A DNA stretch of 35,634 nucleotides from an uncultured Collinsella sp. (GTDB lineage Bacteria; Actinomycetota; Coriobacteriia; Coriobacteriales; Coriobacteriaceae): NCBI GenBank assembly GCA_900544385.1, contig UQVD01000007.1, forward strand, positions 1 through 35,634, in the 5' to 3' direction. Below, piece after piece: positions 1 through 8,433 of this stretch. The translations under genes and the position numbers were made by a program. The notes under the pieces were generated by a model. That model was not told the origin of the DNA. It made no database searches and was given only the letters and a program-made list of their open reading frames with translations. Every line of letters starts with the position of its first letter. The first letter of the stretch is position 1.

Positions 1-1
1 C

Positions 2-355
2 CCCGGCTGCCCGCCCAGCCCCGCGCAGACCGTCTACGGCTTTGCCATGGCACTTGGTCTGCTGGACCAAAAACTCCATGCCGAGACCACGGTGGAGGCC
101 GCCGGCGAGCAGGCCGATATCCTGCATCCCGGCGTGCCGTACAAGCTGCGCGTTGCCATCGAGCGCGAGGCTCGCGCCATGAGCGGCTACCGTTACGGCC
201 GCGATTTGGCCAACGAGTTTATGGATACGCTCGAGGGCGCGCCCAAGGGCGATATCCGCGGTGCCATGGCGCTGCTCATCGACAAGCAGGACGATCCGCG
301 CCGCGTCGAGGTGTACTCGGCGCTGCAGGATCTGGTGCTGGCCGGAGGTCGCTAG
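2..355 (+). CDS. hycG: Formate hydrogenlyase (group 4 [NiFe] hydrogenase) small subunit, C-terminal fragment
   Basis: The gene is cut by the window start; the reading frame is open from base 2 to the stop at 353-355, and the ATG at 47 is internal. The fragment opens with PGCPPSP, the last conserved Cys-Pro-Pro motif of the NuoB/HycG small-subunit family, whose cysteine is a ligand of the proximal [4Fe-4S] cluster. About 110 further residues follow, including an amphipathic tail. HycG carries electrons from formate dehydrogenase iron-sulfur proteins to the NiFe large subunit in membrane-bound formate hydrogenlyase. The next two genes are clear hycH and hycI homologues, which supports this call over NuoB. 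The stop codon directly abuts the hycH start codon, and GGAGGT at 344-349 inside this gene serves as the hycH ribosome binding site, so translation is probably coupled. Confidence 0.75.
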   Translation, partial: PGCPPSPAQTVYGFAMALGLLDQKLHAETTVEAAGEQADILHPGVPYKLRVAIEREARAMSGYRYGRDLANEFMDTLEGAPKGDIRGAMALLIDKQDDPRRVEVYSALQDLVLAGGR

Positions 356-937
356 ATGGAGCTCACGGACCGCTCTGGTTACTTTGCGGGCCCCGGTATG
401 CTCGGCGGCTCCTTTGGCGATGCCTCGCGCGCAAGCGACGAGGCCGCCGAGGGCGTCGCCGACCCCTGCCTGGGCCATGCGCCCGACCAGGTGGTCTTTT
501 ACGAGCTCACGCGTAAGTTTGTAGAGACCGAGGAAGACGTTCCCCAGGAGGCCTGCGACGTGCTGTACTACACGCTCGCCGTGGGCCACCACACCGGCGT
601 GCTCGATTGCTTTGAGCCGCGTCTGTCGGTGCCGGTGGATGTGTTCTATTCGCTCGTCGACGCGCTGCCGGAGGGGGAGGCCAAGACCAAGTTTGAGGCC
701 ATCCACTCCTTTGGTGAGTGCCAGCTCGACAAGGCGGCGGTGCCGTCGCTGCTCGAGGCCTGCGATGCGCTGCTCGACGAGCGCGGTTTTCGCGGTTCTG
801 CCAAGGCCGGCATCTCGGTGTTCGATGACGACTTTGGCCTTCATGCCCAGCAGGTCGCGTTCTTAATGAAGTTTCGCGATCTGGTTGAGCGCGTTCGCGA
901 TGTGTCGGGCGTGTATCTGACGGGAAGGTTGCAGTAA
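356..937 (+). CDS. hycH: Formate hydrogenlyase maturation protein HycH family
   Basis: The 193-residue protein matches the recalled E. coli HycH pattern from about residue 45: VVFYELTRKF, then LYYTLAVGHHTGVLDC, against E. coli VVFSQLSRKF and VVYYSLAIGHHLGVIDC. HycH is required for maturation of the hydrogenase-3 large subunit, and its biochemical role is poorly defined. The first 44 residues are an acidic, Gly/Ala-rich extension absent from the 136-residue E. coli protein. The ATG at 356 is preceded by GGAGGT with good spacing, so I accept the extension. The gene sits between hycG and hycI with no gap and shares one base with hycI, so the three form one operon. Confidence 0.85.
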   Translation: MELTDRSGYFAGPGMLGGSFGDASRASDEAAEGVADPCLGHAPDQVVFYELTRKFVETEEDVPQEACDVLYYTLAVGHHTGVLDCFEPRLSVPVDVFYSLVDALPEGEAKTKFEAIHSFGECQLDKAAVPSLLEACDALLDERGFRGSAKAGISVFDDDFGLHAQQVAFLMKFRDLVERVRDVSGVYLTGRLQ

Positions 938-1440
938 TGGGTCGCGTTGTGGATGGTCGTGTGAACGGCGCCCCGTTTGCGGGTATCGTGCTCACGGCGG
1001 GAAGCGTGCTGCGTGCCGACGATGCCGCTGGCCCCGTGCTCTCCAAAAAGATGGAGGACACGCCCATCGCCGGTTGGTACACCATCGACGGTGGTCAGAC
1101 GCCCGAGGATGACATCATCGAGGTCAAGCGCGAACGTCCGCCGCGTTTGGTTTTGGTCGATGCCGCAGACATGGCACTGCCCGTCGGTGCCATCCGCTTG
1201 CTCGACAAACGTGACGTGGCCCGCAAGTCGATGTTCACCACGCATTCGCTTCCCTTGTCGATTCTGATCGAAGAGATTGAGCAATCGTGCGAAGATATCG
1301 TCTTCATAGGGATTCAGCCGGGCGATACGGAGTTCTATAACCCTATGTCCCCGGAAGTCTTTGACGCCGTCGACGCCGTGTACGACGCCGTGGCCGCCAA
1401 CGACTTTTCCCACTTTGTCCGCTTGGGGCAGGAGCTATAG
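937..1440 (+). CDS. hycI: Hydrogenase maturation protease, HycI family (peptidase M52)
   Basis: This 167-residue protein aligns along its length with E. coli HycI, the endopeptidase that removes the C-terminal extension of the hydrogenase-3 large subunit after nickel insertion. The nickel-sensing residues of HycI (Asp16, Asp62, His90) correspond here to Asp29 in LRADDAAGP, Asp75 in LVLVDAADM and His103 in FTTHSLP, each offset by the same 13 residues. The motifs IDGGQTPEDDI and FIGIQP also match. The usual GNxLxGDD is changed to GSVLRADD, with Ala in place of the second Gly. The ATG overlaps the hycH stop codon by one base; a GTG at 961 would give a length closer to E. coli. This is the last of the three hydrogenase genes before the formate channel. 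Confidence 0.88.
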   Translation: MGRVVDGRVNGAPFAGIVLTAGSVLRADDAAGPVLSKKMEDTPIAGWYTIDGGQTPEDDIIEVKRERPPRLVLVDAADMALPVGAIRLLDKRDVARKSMFTTHSLPLSILIEEIEQSCEDIVFIGIQPGDTEFYNPMSPEVFDAVDAVYDAVAANDFSHFVRLGQEL

Positions 1441-1479
1441 CAGCGCTTGTCCCTGCTGATTAGGAAAGAAGTGATTGAC

Positions 1480-2319
1480 ATGGCAGATTCCAAAGTGGAG
1501 TACCCCGCTCCCGATTGCCTGACGCCCGCCGCGATCGAGGCCAAGACCGAGGCCGCCGGCGTGACCAAGGCTAACCTGCCGGTCGCTAAGGCCTTTCTGT
1601 TGGCAATGTTCGCCGGCGCGTTTATCGCCTTCGGCGGCCTGTTCTTTACGGTGTTTTTGAGCGACAGCACGCTGGGCTGGGGTGCCCAGCGCGTCGTGGG
1701 CGGCCTGTGCTTTTGCCTGGGCCTGGTGCTGGTGCTGGTGTGCGGCGCCGAGCTGTTTACCGGCAATTCGCTTATGGTCTGCGCGCTCAAGAGCAAAAAG
1801 ATCACGCTGGTCCAGATGCTCAAGGCCTGGGTCGTCGTGTGGATCGGCAATTTTGTCGGCGCTCTGTTCATCGTCTTCTTGGTGTACATGGCCGGCATTT
1901 ACAAGCTCAACGGCGAGGCGGTCGCCAATTCCATGGTGAGCGTCGCCGCCGGCAAGGTGACGGTCGACTGGGTGACGATCTTCTTCCGCGGCATCCTGTG
2001 CAACATCTTTGTGTGCCTGGCCGTGTGGATCGGTACCGCCGGCAAGACCGTAGTCGATAAGGTTGTGGGCATTTTGCTGCCCATCGCCGCCTTTGTGGCC
2101 TGCGGTTTTGAGCACTGCGTTGCCAACATGTACTTTTTGCCCATGGGTGCCGTGATGCACGCGTGCGGCTATGGTGCCAAGGTTGCCGGGGCCGATGCGC
2201 TCAACGTCGCGGGTATTGCGTTTAACCTATCCGCCGCCACGCTGGGCAACATCGTGGGCGGTGCGGTTCTGATCGCGCTCGGCTACTGGTTTGTCTACGC
2301 CAAGAAGTCCGAGGCGTAA
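1480..2319 (+). CDS. focA: Formate/nitrite transporter family channel (FocA-like)
   Basis: The 279-residue membrane protein shows six hydrophobic segments and the FNT signature CGAELFTGN (omega-loop region). It also carries GFEHCVANMYFLP, which contains the histidine that is conserved in FocA channels and lies in the formate pathway. FNT proteins form pentamers in the cytoplasmic membrane and pass formate or related small anions. Its position, 39 bases after hycI and just before selenium genes, argues for formate rather than nitrite as substrate. The start at 1480 is chosen over the upstream ATG at 1447 because AGGAAAG at 1462-1468 precedes it and family members begin near this point. A strong terminator follows at 2342. 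Confidence 0.88.
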   Translation: MADSKVEYPAPDCLTPAAIEAKTEAAGVTKANLPVAKAFLLAMFAGAFIAFGGLFFTVFLSDSTLGWGAQRVVGGLCFCLGLVLVLVCGAELFTGNSLMVCALKSKKITLVQMLKAWVVVWIGNFVGALFIVFLVYMAGIYKLNGEAVANSMVSVAAGKVTVDWVTIFFRGILCNIFVCLAVWIGTAGKTVVDKVVGILLPIAAFVACGFEHCVANMYFLPMGAVMHACGYGAKVAGADALNVAGIAFNLSAATLGNIVGGAVLIALGYWFVYAKKSEA

Positions 2320-2341
2320 GGTACCGTCTGTTTGACGTTGG

Positions 2342-2377
2342 GCCTCCCGCGGGGCGTTGCCGTGCGGGAGGCTTTTT
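2342..2377 (+). terminator. Rho-independent terminator after focA
   Basis: A 9-bp perfect stem (GCCTCCCGC, 2342-2350, with GCGGGAGGC, 2364-2372) is followed by TTTTT at 2373-2377. It closes the hyc-focA unit and shows that the next gene cannot sensibly start at the ATG at 2376. Confidence 0.85.
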
Positions 2378-2441
2378 GGGTCTGGGGCTCGTTGCCGGGC
2401 TTTTGGTCTGTTGTGTTTGGCTGATGAAAGGGGTAATCGAG

Positions 2442-4559
2442 ATGACATCTGCTGTGAAGCGTGACGGTCGCGCCGTGGTGACCACATGCGGGGGATGCTA
2501 TGCCGATTGCGCCTTTGCGGCACGCGTTGAGGATGGGCGTGTGGTGGCCGAGTTGCCGGTGCCGGGGCATCCGTGCGGTGCGCGTGCCCTGTGCGCCCGC
2601 GGGCGGCATCGCCTGGACATGCCGTTTGACGAGCGCGACCGGATTTTGCATCCCATGCGCCGACGAGCTGATGGCTCGGGGTTCGATGCGATTTCGTGGG
2701 ACGAGGCGTTCGCGCAGATCGCTGCGCGCCTTGGGGGGATTGTTGACGAGTGCGGGCCTCGTGCGCTGGGCATGACGCTCGGCGTTCCCTCATTCGACCG
2801 CTACTGGGCGTATCGCCTTATGCATGCGCTGGGCTCGCCCAACGTGTACGGTGCCGACGGCGCCTGCGAGGTAAGCCGACTTACCGGTTGGGAGCACAGC
2901 CTGGGCTACAGCCCCGCCTCCGACCTAGCGCATACCGACTGTATCATGTACCTGGGGCGTTCCATCGTCGATTCATCGACGATGGGGGCCGTTGATGCGC
3001 TCAACGATGCGCGCCGGCGCGGGGCGAAGATCATTGTGGTTGACCCCCGGCGCAGCGGTTCGGCTGCTATTGCCGATCGCTGGCTCCGTGTGCGCCCGGG
3101 CTGCGACTTGGCGCTGCTGTTGGGCATCGCCCACGTGTTGATTGCCGAGGGCCTGTACGACCACGAGTTCGTGGACCGCTATACCACTGGTTTTGACGAG
3201 CTGGCGCAGGCGGCCCATGCTTGGACGCCCGAGTGGGCCGAGTCGATGTGCGACGTGCCGGCCGCGGAGATTGTCGCCACGGCGCGCGATCTCGCTGCCG
3301 CCGCGCCTGCCGCCGTGGTGGATGCGGGCTTTCATGGTGGCATCGGTATCGCGTATGCCAATAGTACCCAGACCGCGCGCGCTATCTGCTTGGTCGATGT
3401 GCTTCTGGGCTGCATCGGGCATGCGGGCGGCGCGCTCAATCCACCCACGCCGCTTGTGTTGGGCGACCTCGATCCCACGCGCTTTGCGACGCCGCCGGTG
3501 CCGCGCGGGCCCAAGCTGGGGTCCGAGCGCTATCCACTGGTCGATCCGGTGCGCGGCCTGTGCACGACCGTCGGTCAGTCGATTCTTGCCGGCGATTTGC
3601 GTGGGCTCATCGTCTATGCCAGTAACCCCGGTGCGGGCTATGGCAACGCCGGGGCGTGGCTATCGATTCTGGAACAGCTTGACCTGCTCGTGACGATTGA
3701 TATTCGCTGGTCCGAGACGGCGCGCGCTTCTGACTTCGTGCTGCCCGATGTGACGTATCTGGAGGCCGACCGCGGCGTGGGAACGGTGATGGGCGCCAAC
3801 GATGCGCGCGTGTTCTACCGCAACGCCGTGCTGCCTGTGCAGCATGACGACACACGTCCCGGTCGGGAGATTTTTGCCGGTTTGGCGCAGGCGTGTGGCG
3901 TGGGCGAGTACTTTCGGTTTACGTCTGACGATCTGGCGGCTGCCCAGGTGGAGCCTTTTGGGATTGATCTGGACGAGCTCAAGGAGCGCGGCTGGGCCGA
4001 CACGGGCGTTGCGTTGCCGTCGCGTACGGGCGAGCCGGCGATTCCCCTGGATGGCGGCAAAATTGCGCTGGCAAGCGACGTATGGGAACGAGCCGGCCTG
4101 GGTCGTGTACCCGACTGGATCGCTCCCATGGTGGAGCCTGGCCCGGGGATGTTTCGCCTCATTAGCGGCAACCGTCCCTTTGAGTCGCACACCTCGCGCA
4201 GGCTTGCAGCCCAAGGTGCCGCTGAGGCTGGGTCGGACCTGGATGCCGTGCAGATGAATGCCGATGCTGCTGCGCACATGGGCATCGCCGACGGCGAGAT
4301 CGTCGAACTCGTGAGCGATATGGGCCGCGACCGCGTGCGCGTGGAGACGACGCCGTATCTGCATCCGGCGTGCATCTTCACCTCGGCCGCCCCCGGTGGA
4401 CGTTCGTTTGGCGCCGCTGCCGGTGGCGCTCAAGCCTTGGGCGTGGGCCCGCTCGACCATACGCCGTTGCGTTGGGACCCGTTGACGGGTGCCGCGCTCA
4501 CCCAGGAAAACGCCGTTCGCGTGGAAAAGATCGCGGCGCGCGAGGATAATGACGAGTAA
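2442..4559 (+). CDS. Molybdopterin oxidoreductase, Cys-type catalytic subunit (DMSO reductase superfamily)
   Basis: The 705-residue protein begins with a [4Fe-4S] motif (Cys16, Cys19, Cys23, Cys51, the last in LCARG) followed by the molybdopterin fold and a C-terminal dinucleotide-binding domain (roughly residues 585-700). The likely molybdenum ligand is Cys142 in GADGACEVSR; no in-frame UGA is present, so this is not the Sec formate dehydrogenase. The pattern resembles thiosulfate/polysulfide reductase or FDH-like catalytic subunits, but the substrate cannot be assigned. No Tat signal is visible, so it is probably cytoplasmic. The start at 2442 follows GAAAGGGG (2426-2433); upstream ATGs at 2376 and 2424 lie in or near the focA terminator. 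No FeS or membrane partner subunit is adjacent. It lies 52 bases before selA without a visible terminator and may share its transcript. Confidence 0.82.
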   Translation: MTSAVKRDGRAVVTTCGGCYADCAFAARVEDGRVVAELPVPGHPCGARALCARGRHRLDMPFDERDRILHPMRRRADGSGFDAISWDEAFAQIAARLGGIVDECGPRALGMTLGVPSFDRYWAYRLMHALGSPNVYGADGACEVSRLTGWEHSLGYSPASDLAHTDCIMYLGRSIVDSSTMGAVDALNDARRRGAKIIVVDPRRSGSAAIADRWLRVRPGCDLALLLGIAHVLIAEGLYDHEFVDRYTTGFDELAQAAHAWTPEWAESMCDVPAAEIVATARDLAAAAPAAVVDAGFHGGIGIAYANSTQTARAICLVDVLLGCIGHAGGALNPPTPLVLGDLDPTRFATPPVPRGPKLGSERYPLVDPVRGLCTTVGQSILAGDLRGLIVYASNPGAGYGNAGAWLSILEQLDLLVTIDIRWSETARASDFVLPDVTYLEADRGVGTVMGANDARVFYRNAVLPVQHDDTRPGREIFAGLAQACGVGEYFRFTSDDLAAAQVEPFGIDLDELKERGWADTGVALPSRTGEPAIPLDGGKIALASDVWERAGLGRVPDWIAPMVEPGPGMFRLISGNRPFESHTSRRLAAQGAAEAGSDLDAVQMNADAAAHMGIADGEIVELVSDMGRDRVRVETTPYLHPACIFTSAAPGGRSFGAAAGGAQALGVGPLDHTPLRWDPLTGAALTQENAVRVEKIAAREDNDE

Positions 4560-4611
4560 TTGACTCAGCTGATGTATTCGACTGATCCACGTTTCTTTTG
4601 AAAGGCCGCAC

Positions 4612-6069
4612 ATGAGCGATAGCCAGAACATGTCCGATGAGGTGCGCGCCCGCCTGCGCGCCATCCCTTCCGTCAACGAGCTGCTTGCCGAGTGGCCGGT
4701 GGTGAAGGCGGCGGGGGAGACCTGCGACGCGGTGGTCCATGCCGCCGTCACGGCCGAGCTCGACGAGGAGCGCGCCGCCATTCGCGCCGGTGTCGCCCCG
4801 CGCTCTAAGCGCGAGCTGGCCTCGGCCATCGAGTGGCGCGCGCATCGCTCCGCGCTGCCGAGCTTGCGTCCCGCCGTCAACGCCACGGGTGTGGTTATCC
4901 ATACCAACCTGGGTCGCGCCCCGCTCGCGGAGTCGGCTGCCAAGGCCGTGGCCGAGGTTGCGCGCGGCTACAGCACGCTTGAGTACAGCGTGGACACCTG
5001 CTCGCGCGGGTCGCGCAAGGAACATGCCGCGCAGCTCATCCGCTCGCTTACCGGTGCCGAGGACGCGCTGGTCGTTAACAATAACGCGGCTGCCGTGCTG
5101 TTGGTGCTGGCGACCCATGCCGCAGGCAAGGAGGTCATCGTCAGCCGCGGCGAGCTTGTCGAGATCGGCGGCAGTTTCCGTATCCCCGATGTTATGGAGG
5201 CCTCGGGTGCCAAGCTCGTTGAGGTCGGCGCCACCAACCGCACGCATTTGAGCGACTATGAGCGCGCCATCACGCCCGATACGGCGATGATCCTTAAGGT
5301 TCATCCTTCCAACTATCGCATCGAGGGTTTCCACGAGGAAGTGAGCTCAAAGGAGCTCGCCGCGCTGGCCCGTAAGCACGGCCTGCTGTTCTACGAGGAC
5401 CAGGGATCGGGCGCGCTGTTGCCCGACGACATCTTGGTACACGGCGGCGAGGAACCCACGCCGGCTTCGGTCGCGGCGGGGCTCGATATCGTGTCATGCT
5501 CGGGCGATAAGCTGCTCGGTGCCGCACAGGCGGGCATTATCATGGGCCGTCGCGATCTGGTCCAGGCCTGTGGGTCGCATCCGCTTATGCGCGCCCTGCG
5601 TCCGGGAAAGCTCGCACTGGCGGCGCTCGAGGCTACACTGCGCATTTACATGGATGGGGCGGATGTGGCCCATCGTGAGGTGCCGGTGCTCAACATGCTC
5701 ACGCTTCCACAGGCTCATCTGGAGCGTCGCGCACGCAAGCTGCGCGAGCTGATGACGGCAGGCCTCGATAAGGCGGGTTGCCCGTGCGCCGTGCAGGTGG
5801 AAATCGTCGAGGAATCGTCGACCCCCGGTGGCGGCTCGCTGCCTACCGTCGAGCTGCCCACGATGTGCGTGGCCGTCTGCCCGGCCGACGGGCGCCTGAC
5901 GGTCGACGCGCTCAAGCGCTCGCTTGTCCAAGATTTCGACACGCCCGTCGTCACGCGCGCCTCGCACGATCGCGTCCTGTTTGACGTGCGCACGCTTGTG
6001 GGCGACCGCGATATCGAGACGGCGGCATCGACGCTCGTCGCGTGCGTTGAGAAGGCGGTTGCACGATGA
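4612..6069 (+). CDS. selA: L-seryl-tRNA(Sec) selenium transferase
   Basis: SelA is a PLP enzyme that converts Ser-tRNA(Sec) to Sec-tRNA(Sec) using selenophosphate. The 485-residue length is close to the E. coli enzyme (463). Visible family motifs are the N-terminal tRNA-binding helices (residues 1-75), NATGVVIHTNLGRAPL, YSTLEYSVDTCSRGSR, and SGDKLLGAAQAG with the PLP-binding Lys300. The ATG follows GAAAGG at a suitable distance. The gene overlaps selB by four bases (ATGA), so the two are translationally coupled. selD, which makes selenophosphate, is not in this window. Confidence 0.96.
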   Translation: MSDSQNMSDEVRARLRAIPSVNELLAEWPVVKAAGETCDAVVHAAVTAELDEERAAIRAGVAPRSKRELASAIEWRAHRSALPSLRPAVNATGVVIHTNLGRAPLAESAAKAVAEVARGYSTLEYSVDTCSRGSRKEHAAQLIRSLTGAEDALVVNNNAAAVLLVLATHAAGKEVIVSRGELVEIGGSFRIPDVMEASGAKLVEVGATNRTHLSDYERAITPDTAMILKVHPSNYRIEGFHEEVSSKELAALARKHGLLFYEDQGSGALLPDDILVHGGEEPTPASVAAGLDIVSCSGDKLLGAAQAGIIMGRRDLVQACGSHPLMRALRPGKLALAALEATLRIYMDGADVAHREVPVLNMLTLPQAHLERRARKLRELMTAGLDKAGCPCAVQVEIVEESSTPGGGSLPTVELPTMCVAVCPADGRLTVDALKRSLVQDFDTPVVTRASHDRVLFDVRTLVGDRDIETAASTLVACVEKAVAR

Positions 6070-8033
6070 GTGAGGTTCAAGCGCTGGTGGAGTGTCCCGT
6101 TATCGTTGGCACGGCGGGCCACGTCGACCACGGTAAGTCGGCGCTGATCGAGGCGCTGACCGGCAAGAATCCCGACCGTCTGGAGGTTGAGCGCCGTCGC
6201 GGTATGACCGTGGAGCTGGGCTTTGGCGAGCTGGCGCTGCCAAGTGGCAAGATTGTTGGCCTGGTCGACGTGCCGGGCCATGCGCATTACTTGCGCGCCA
6301 TGGTGCAGGGCGCCACGGGTATCGACGTGGCCGTGCTGGTGGTTTCGGCCGTCGAGGGCGTGATGCCGCAGACCCGCGAGCACGTGCATGTGCTGGAGCT
6401 GCTGGGCGTTACGCATATGGTGGTCGCGCTGACGATGTGCGACCTGGCCGATGCCGAGATGACCGAGCTTGCCGAGCTCGATGTCGATGACTTTTTGTCG
6501 GGTACCGTGTTTGCGGGCGCGCCCATTGTGCCCGTGTCGTCTAAGACGGGCGATGGGATCGACGGGCTGCTTGCGGTGCTCGACGAGCAGGTAAGTGCCT
6601 GCTGGGATGCCTGTCGTGACCGTTCCGAGCGGAGCGATGCCGCACCTCGCCTGCCGATTGACCGCTGCTTTACGATCAAGGGTGTTGGCACCGTCGTTAC
6701 GGGAACGCTGCACGATGCGCCAGTTGCGGTGGGCGACGAGCTGATGGCTTTGCCGTCGCGTACGGTCTGTCGTGTGCGCGGGATTCAGGTTCATGGCGAT
6801 ACGCCGTGCGCGTTGCCTGGGCAACGCGTGGCGCTCAACCTGGTTGGTGACGGTGTCGCGGCGCTTGACCGTGGCGAGATGCTGGGCGTGGCGGGCCGCT
6901 TTGGTCAGACGTTGCGTTTTATGATGACGTTCACCTACCTGGGCCGCGAGGGCGCCAAGCCGCGTGTGCTCGAGTCGGGTGCGCGTGTGCACGTGATGGC
7001 GGGTACGGCCGAGGTTGTCGGCCGCATCATGTTCGTGGAAGGCGAGGCCCCCATGGCGGTGGGCGAGACCCGTACCGTACAGGTGCGCTTGGAGGAGCCG
7101 CTGCCGCTGCGAGCCGGAGACCATGCCGTGGTGCTGTCGTATTCGCCCGTTATGCTCATTGGCGGCGGGTGTGTGCTGCTTTCGCGCTGCCGTCGCTCGC
7201 GCGAGCTTTCGGCGGGGGAGCGCACGCTGCTTGCGGCGCTTGAGGCCGGCGATGCCGTCGCTGGTGTGGATGCGTGGCTGGCGCTGCAGGCGTTGCCGGT
7301 CGTGGTTGCCGACGTTGCCGCAGCGCTAGATCTTGTTTCCGTTGAGGCCGACGCCGCGCTGAACGAGCTGGTGGCGCGAGGTGTTGTTTACAAGCTTGCC
7401 GGCTCGGGCGATGCGCTGTATGTGAATGCCGCCGTGCTCGACGCTGCGATGGATGCACTGGCGGCGACCCTGTCCGCCATGCACGCGGCTGCCCCCAAGG
7501 AGACGGGCTTTACGCCCGGCGCCGTTGCCCATGCTGCGTGGCCTGCCGCTGATGATGCAGTTGCCGCAGCCCTGATTTCCGAGGGCTGCTCTCGCGGCGT
7601 GTGCGCCTCCGAGGGCGCCGAGGTGTTCGACCCGCACTCCGCTGCCGCTGCAGCGCGTGTGGTGCGCGAGGCCTGCGAACGCATCGTTGCCTTGCTGGAC
7701 GAAGCCGGCCTCGATGCGCCGACGTTGCCCGAGGTGGGCGAGCAACTCCAGCTCGATCGCGACACCATGACGCGTGCGCTGCGCGAGCTTTCGCTCAACC
7801 GTTCCATCGTGAAGGTCGAGCGCGATGTTGCCTTGTCTGCTGCCGCCGAGGCCCATGCGCGCGAGCTTGTTGCCGCCGCCATTGAGGCAGCCGGCGGCGC
7901 CGCCACCACGAGCGCCCTGCGCGAGGCCCTAGGCGTGTCGCGCAAACGTGCCATCAGCATCTTGGAACACCTGGATGCCGTGCGCTTTACGGCGCTCGAC
8001 AAGGATGCCGGCGGCCTGCGCTCCCTGCGCTAG
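6066..8033 (+). CDS. selB: Selenocysteine-specific elongation factor
   Basis: SelB carries Sec-tRNA(Sec) to the ribosome at UGA codons marked by a SECIS hairpin. The 655-residue protein has an EF-Tu-like GTPase domain with G1 GHVDHGKS (residues 18-25), G2 RGMTVELGF, G3 DVPGH (68-72) and G5 SSK. Beta-barrel domains and C-terminal winged-helix repeats that bind SECIS RNA follow (about 400-655). The G4 motif, normally NKxD or TKxD, reads T123-M-C-D126, with Met replacing the lysine that packs on the guanine base. The gene starts inside the selA stop region and precedes selC, giving selA-selB-selC in order. Confidence 0.95.
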   Translation: MSEVQALVECPVIVGTAGHVDHGKSALIEALTGKNPDRLEVERRRGMTVELGFGELALPSGKIVGLVDVPGHAHYLRAMVQGATGIDVAVLVVSAVEGVMPQTREHVHVLELLGVTHMVVALTMCDLADAEMTELAELDVDDFLSGTVFAGAPIVPVSSKTGDGIDGLLAVLDEQVSACWDACRDRSERSDAAPRLPIDRCFTIKGVGTVVTGTLHDAPVAVGDELMALPSRTVCRVRGIQVHGDTPCALPGQRVALNLVGDGVAALDRGEMLGVAGRFGQTLRFMMTFTYLGREGAKPRVLESGARVHVMAGTAEVVGRIMFVEGEAPMAVGETRTVQVRLEEPLPLRAGDHAVVLSYSPVMLIGGGCVLLSRCRRSRELSAGERTLLAALEAGDAVAGVDAWLALQALPVVVADVAAALDLVSVEADAALNELVARGVVYKLAGSGDALYVNAAVLDAAMDALAATLSAMHAAAPKETGFTPGAVAHAAWPAADDAVAAALISEGCSRGVCASEGAEVFDPHSAAAAARVVREACERIVALLDEAGLDAPTLPEVGEQLQLDRDTMTRALRELSLNRSIVKVERDVALSAAAEAHARELVAAAIEAAGGAATTSALREALGVSRKRAISILEHLDAVRFTALDKDAGGLRSLR

Positions 8034-8058
8034 GCCGGTCACTCGCTCCCGCCTCCTC

Positions 8059-8125
8059 AGTTGCGGTGAAATAGTTCCTATTTGGAGGCTTTGGCAGCAA
8101 ATACAGGAACTATTCCACCGCAACT
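8059..8125 (+). repeat. Long-stem palindromic element, family A copy 1
   Basis: Arms at 8059-8079 (starting AGTTGCGGTGAAATAG) and 8105-8125 match in 20 of 21 positions around a 25-nt loop. The outer half (AGTTGCGGTG) is shared with three other copies in the window. The inner half (TAGTTCCT) differs from the others (TACGGACT), yet the opposite arm has changed to match. It lies between selB and selC. No T-tract follows, so it is not a simple terminator. Confidence 0.85.
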
Positions 8126-8162
8126 TCTTGTTCGTCTTTTTGGGATGGAGCCGCTTCGGTTT

Positions 8163-8170
8163 GGTAAAAT
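8163..8170 (+). promoter_or_regulatory. Probable extended -10 promoter of selC
   Basis: GGTAAAAT preceded by TTG forms a TGG-TAAAAT extended -10 box whose last base is 12 bases upstream of the mature tRNA 5' end. Similar TGGTAnAnT boxes precede the genes at 11314 and 28800. No clear -35 hexamer is visible at the standard spacing. Confidence 0.5.
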
Positions 8171-8182
8171 ACCGCCGCACTT

Positions 8183-8279
8183 GGGAACGGATGGGCTCCG
8201 GTGGGCTCCGCGGTCCTCAAAACCGTTGCGAGGCGTGCAAAACGTCTTGGATGTGTTCGATTCACATACGTTCCCGCCA
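8183..8279 (+). tRNA. selC: tRNA-Sec (anticodon UCA)
   Basis: The 97-nt sequence folds as a selenocysteine tRNA. The acceptor stem starts GGGAACGG and pairs with 8268-8275, with discriminator G and an encoded CCA at 8277-8279. The 6-bp D stem (8193-8198 with 8203-8208) encloses the loop CGGU, as in E. coli selC. The anticodon arm 8210-8226 has loop CCUCAAA and anticodon UCA at 8217-8219. A long variable arm of about 8 bp spans 8229-8249, and the T arm 8251-8267 has loop UUCGAUU. Two oddities are visible: position 33 is C instead of the near-universal U, and the eighth acceptor pair is G against A. The location directly after selA-selB supports the identification. Confidence 0.9.
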
Positions 8280-8288
8280 TACGCTACC

Positions 8289-8343
8289 AGCGCTTTTGTG
8301 CTCGCGGTCTTGCTGCGTGCCGCAAAGGCGCTGTTTTGTTTTT
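8289..8343 (+). terminator. Terminator of selC
   Basis: AGCGCTTTTG (8289-8298) pairs with CAAAGGCGCT (8323-8332) over 10 bp with one G-T wobble, and GTTTTGTTTTT follows. The loop is 24 nt long. It begins 9 bases after the tRNA CCA end. Confidence 0.65.
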
Positions 8344-8433
8344 GCACGAGCTTTTCGTAGCGCTGCTATTTCGGTGGCTGTATTTAGCTTCGTGCACCGG
8401 GTTTCGAGCATGCCGATGGAGGTGTTTTGCCGT

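Noticed and set aside
2862..2870. Selenocysteine codon in the molybdopterin oxidoreductase
   Set aside because: The expected ligand position is encoded as a cysteine codon (Cys142) and no in-frame UGA exists in the gene.
3660..4943. Long minus-strand open frame (427 codons) antisense to the Mo enzyme and selA
   Set aside because: It spans two well-supported plus-strand genes, has no recognisable motif, and is a by-product of GC-rich codon bias.
7948..8433. Upstream extension of the mobA frame
   Set aside because: It runs through selB, palindrome A1 and the tRNA-Sec gene; the MobA signature begins just after the ATG at 8434, which has a ribosome binding site.
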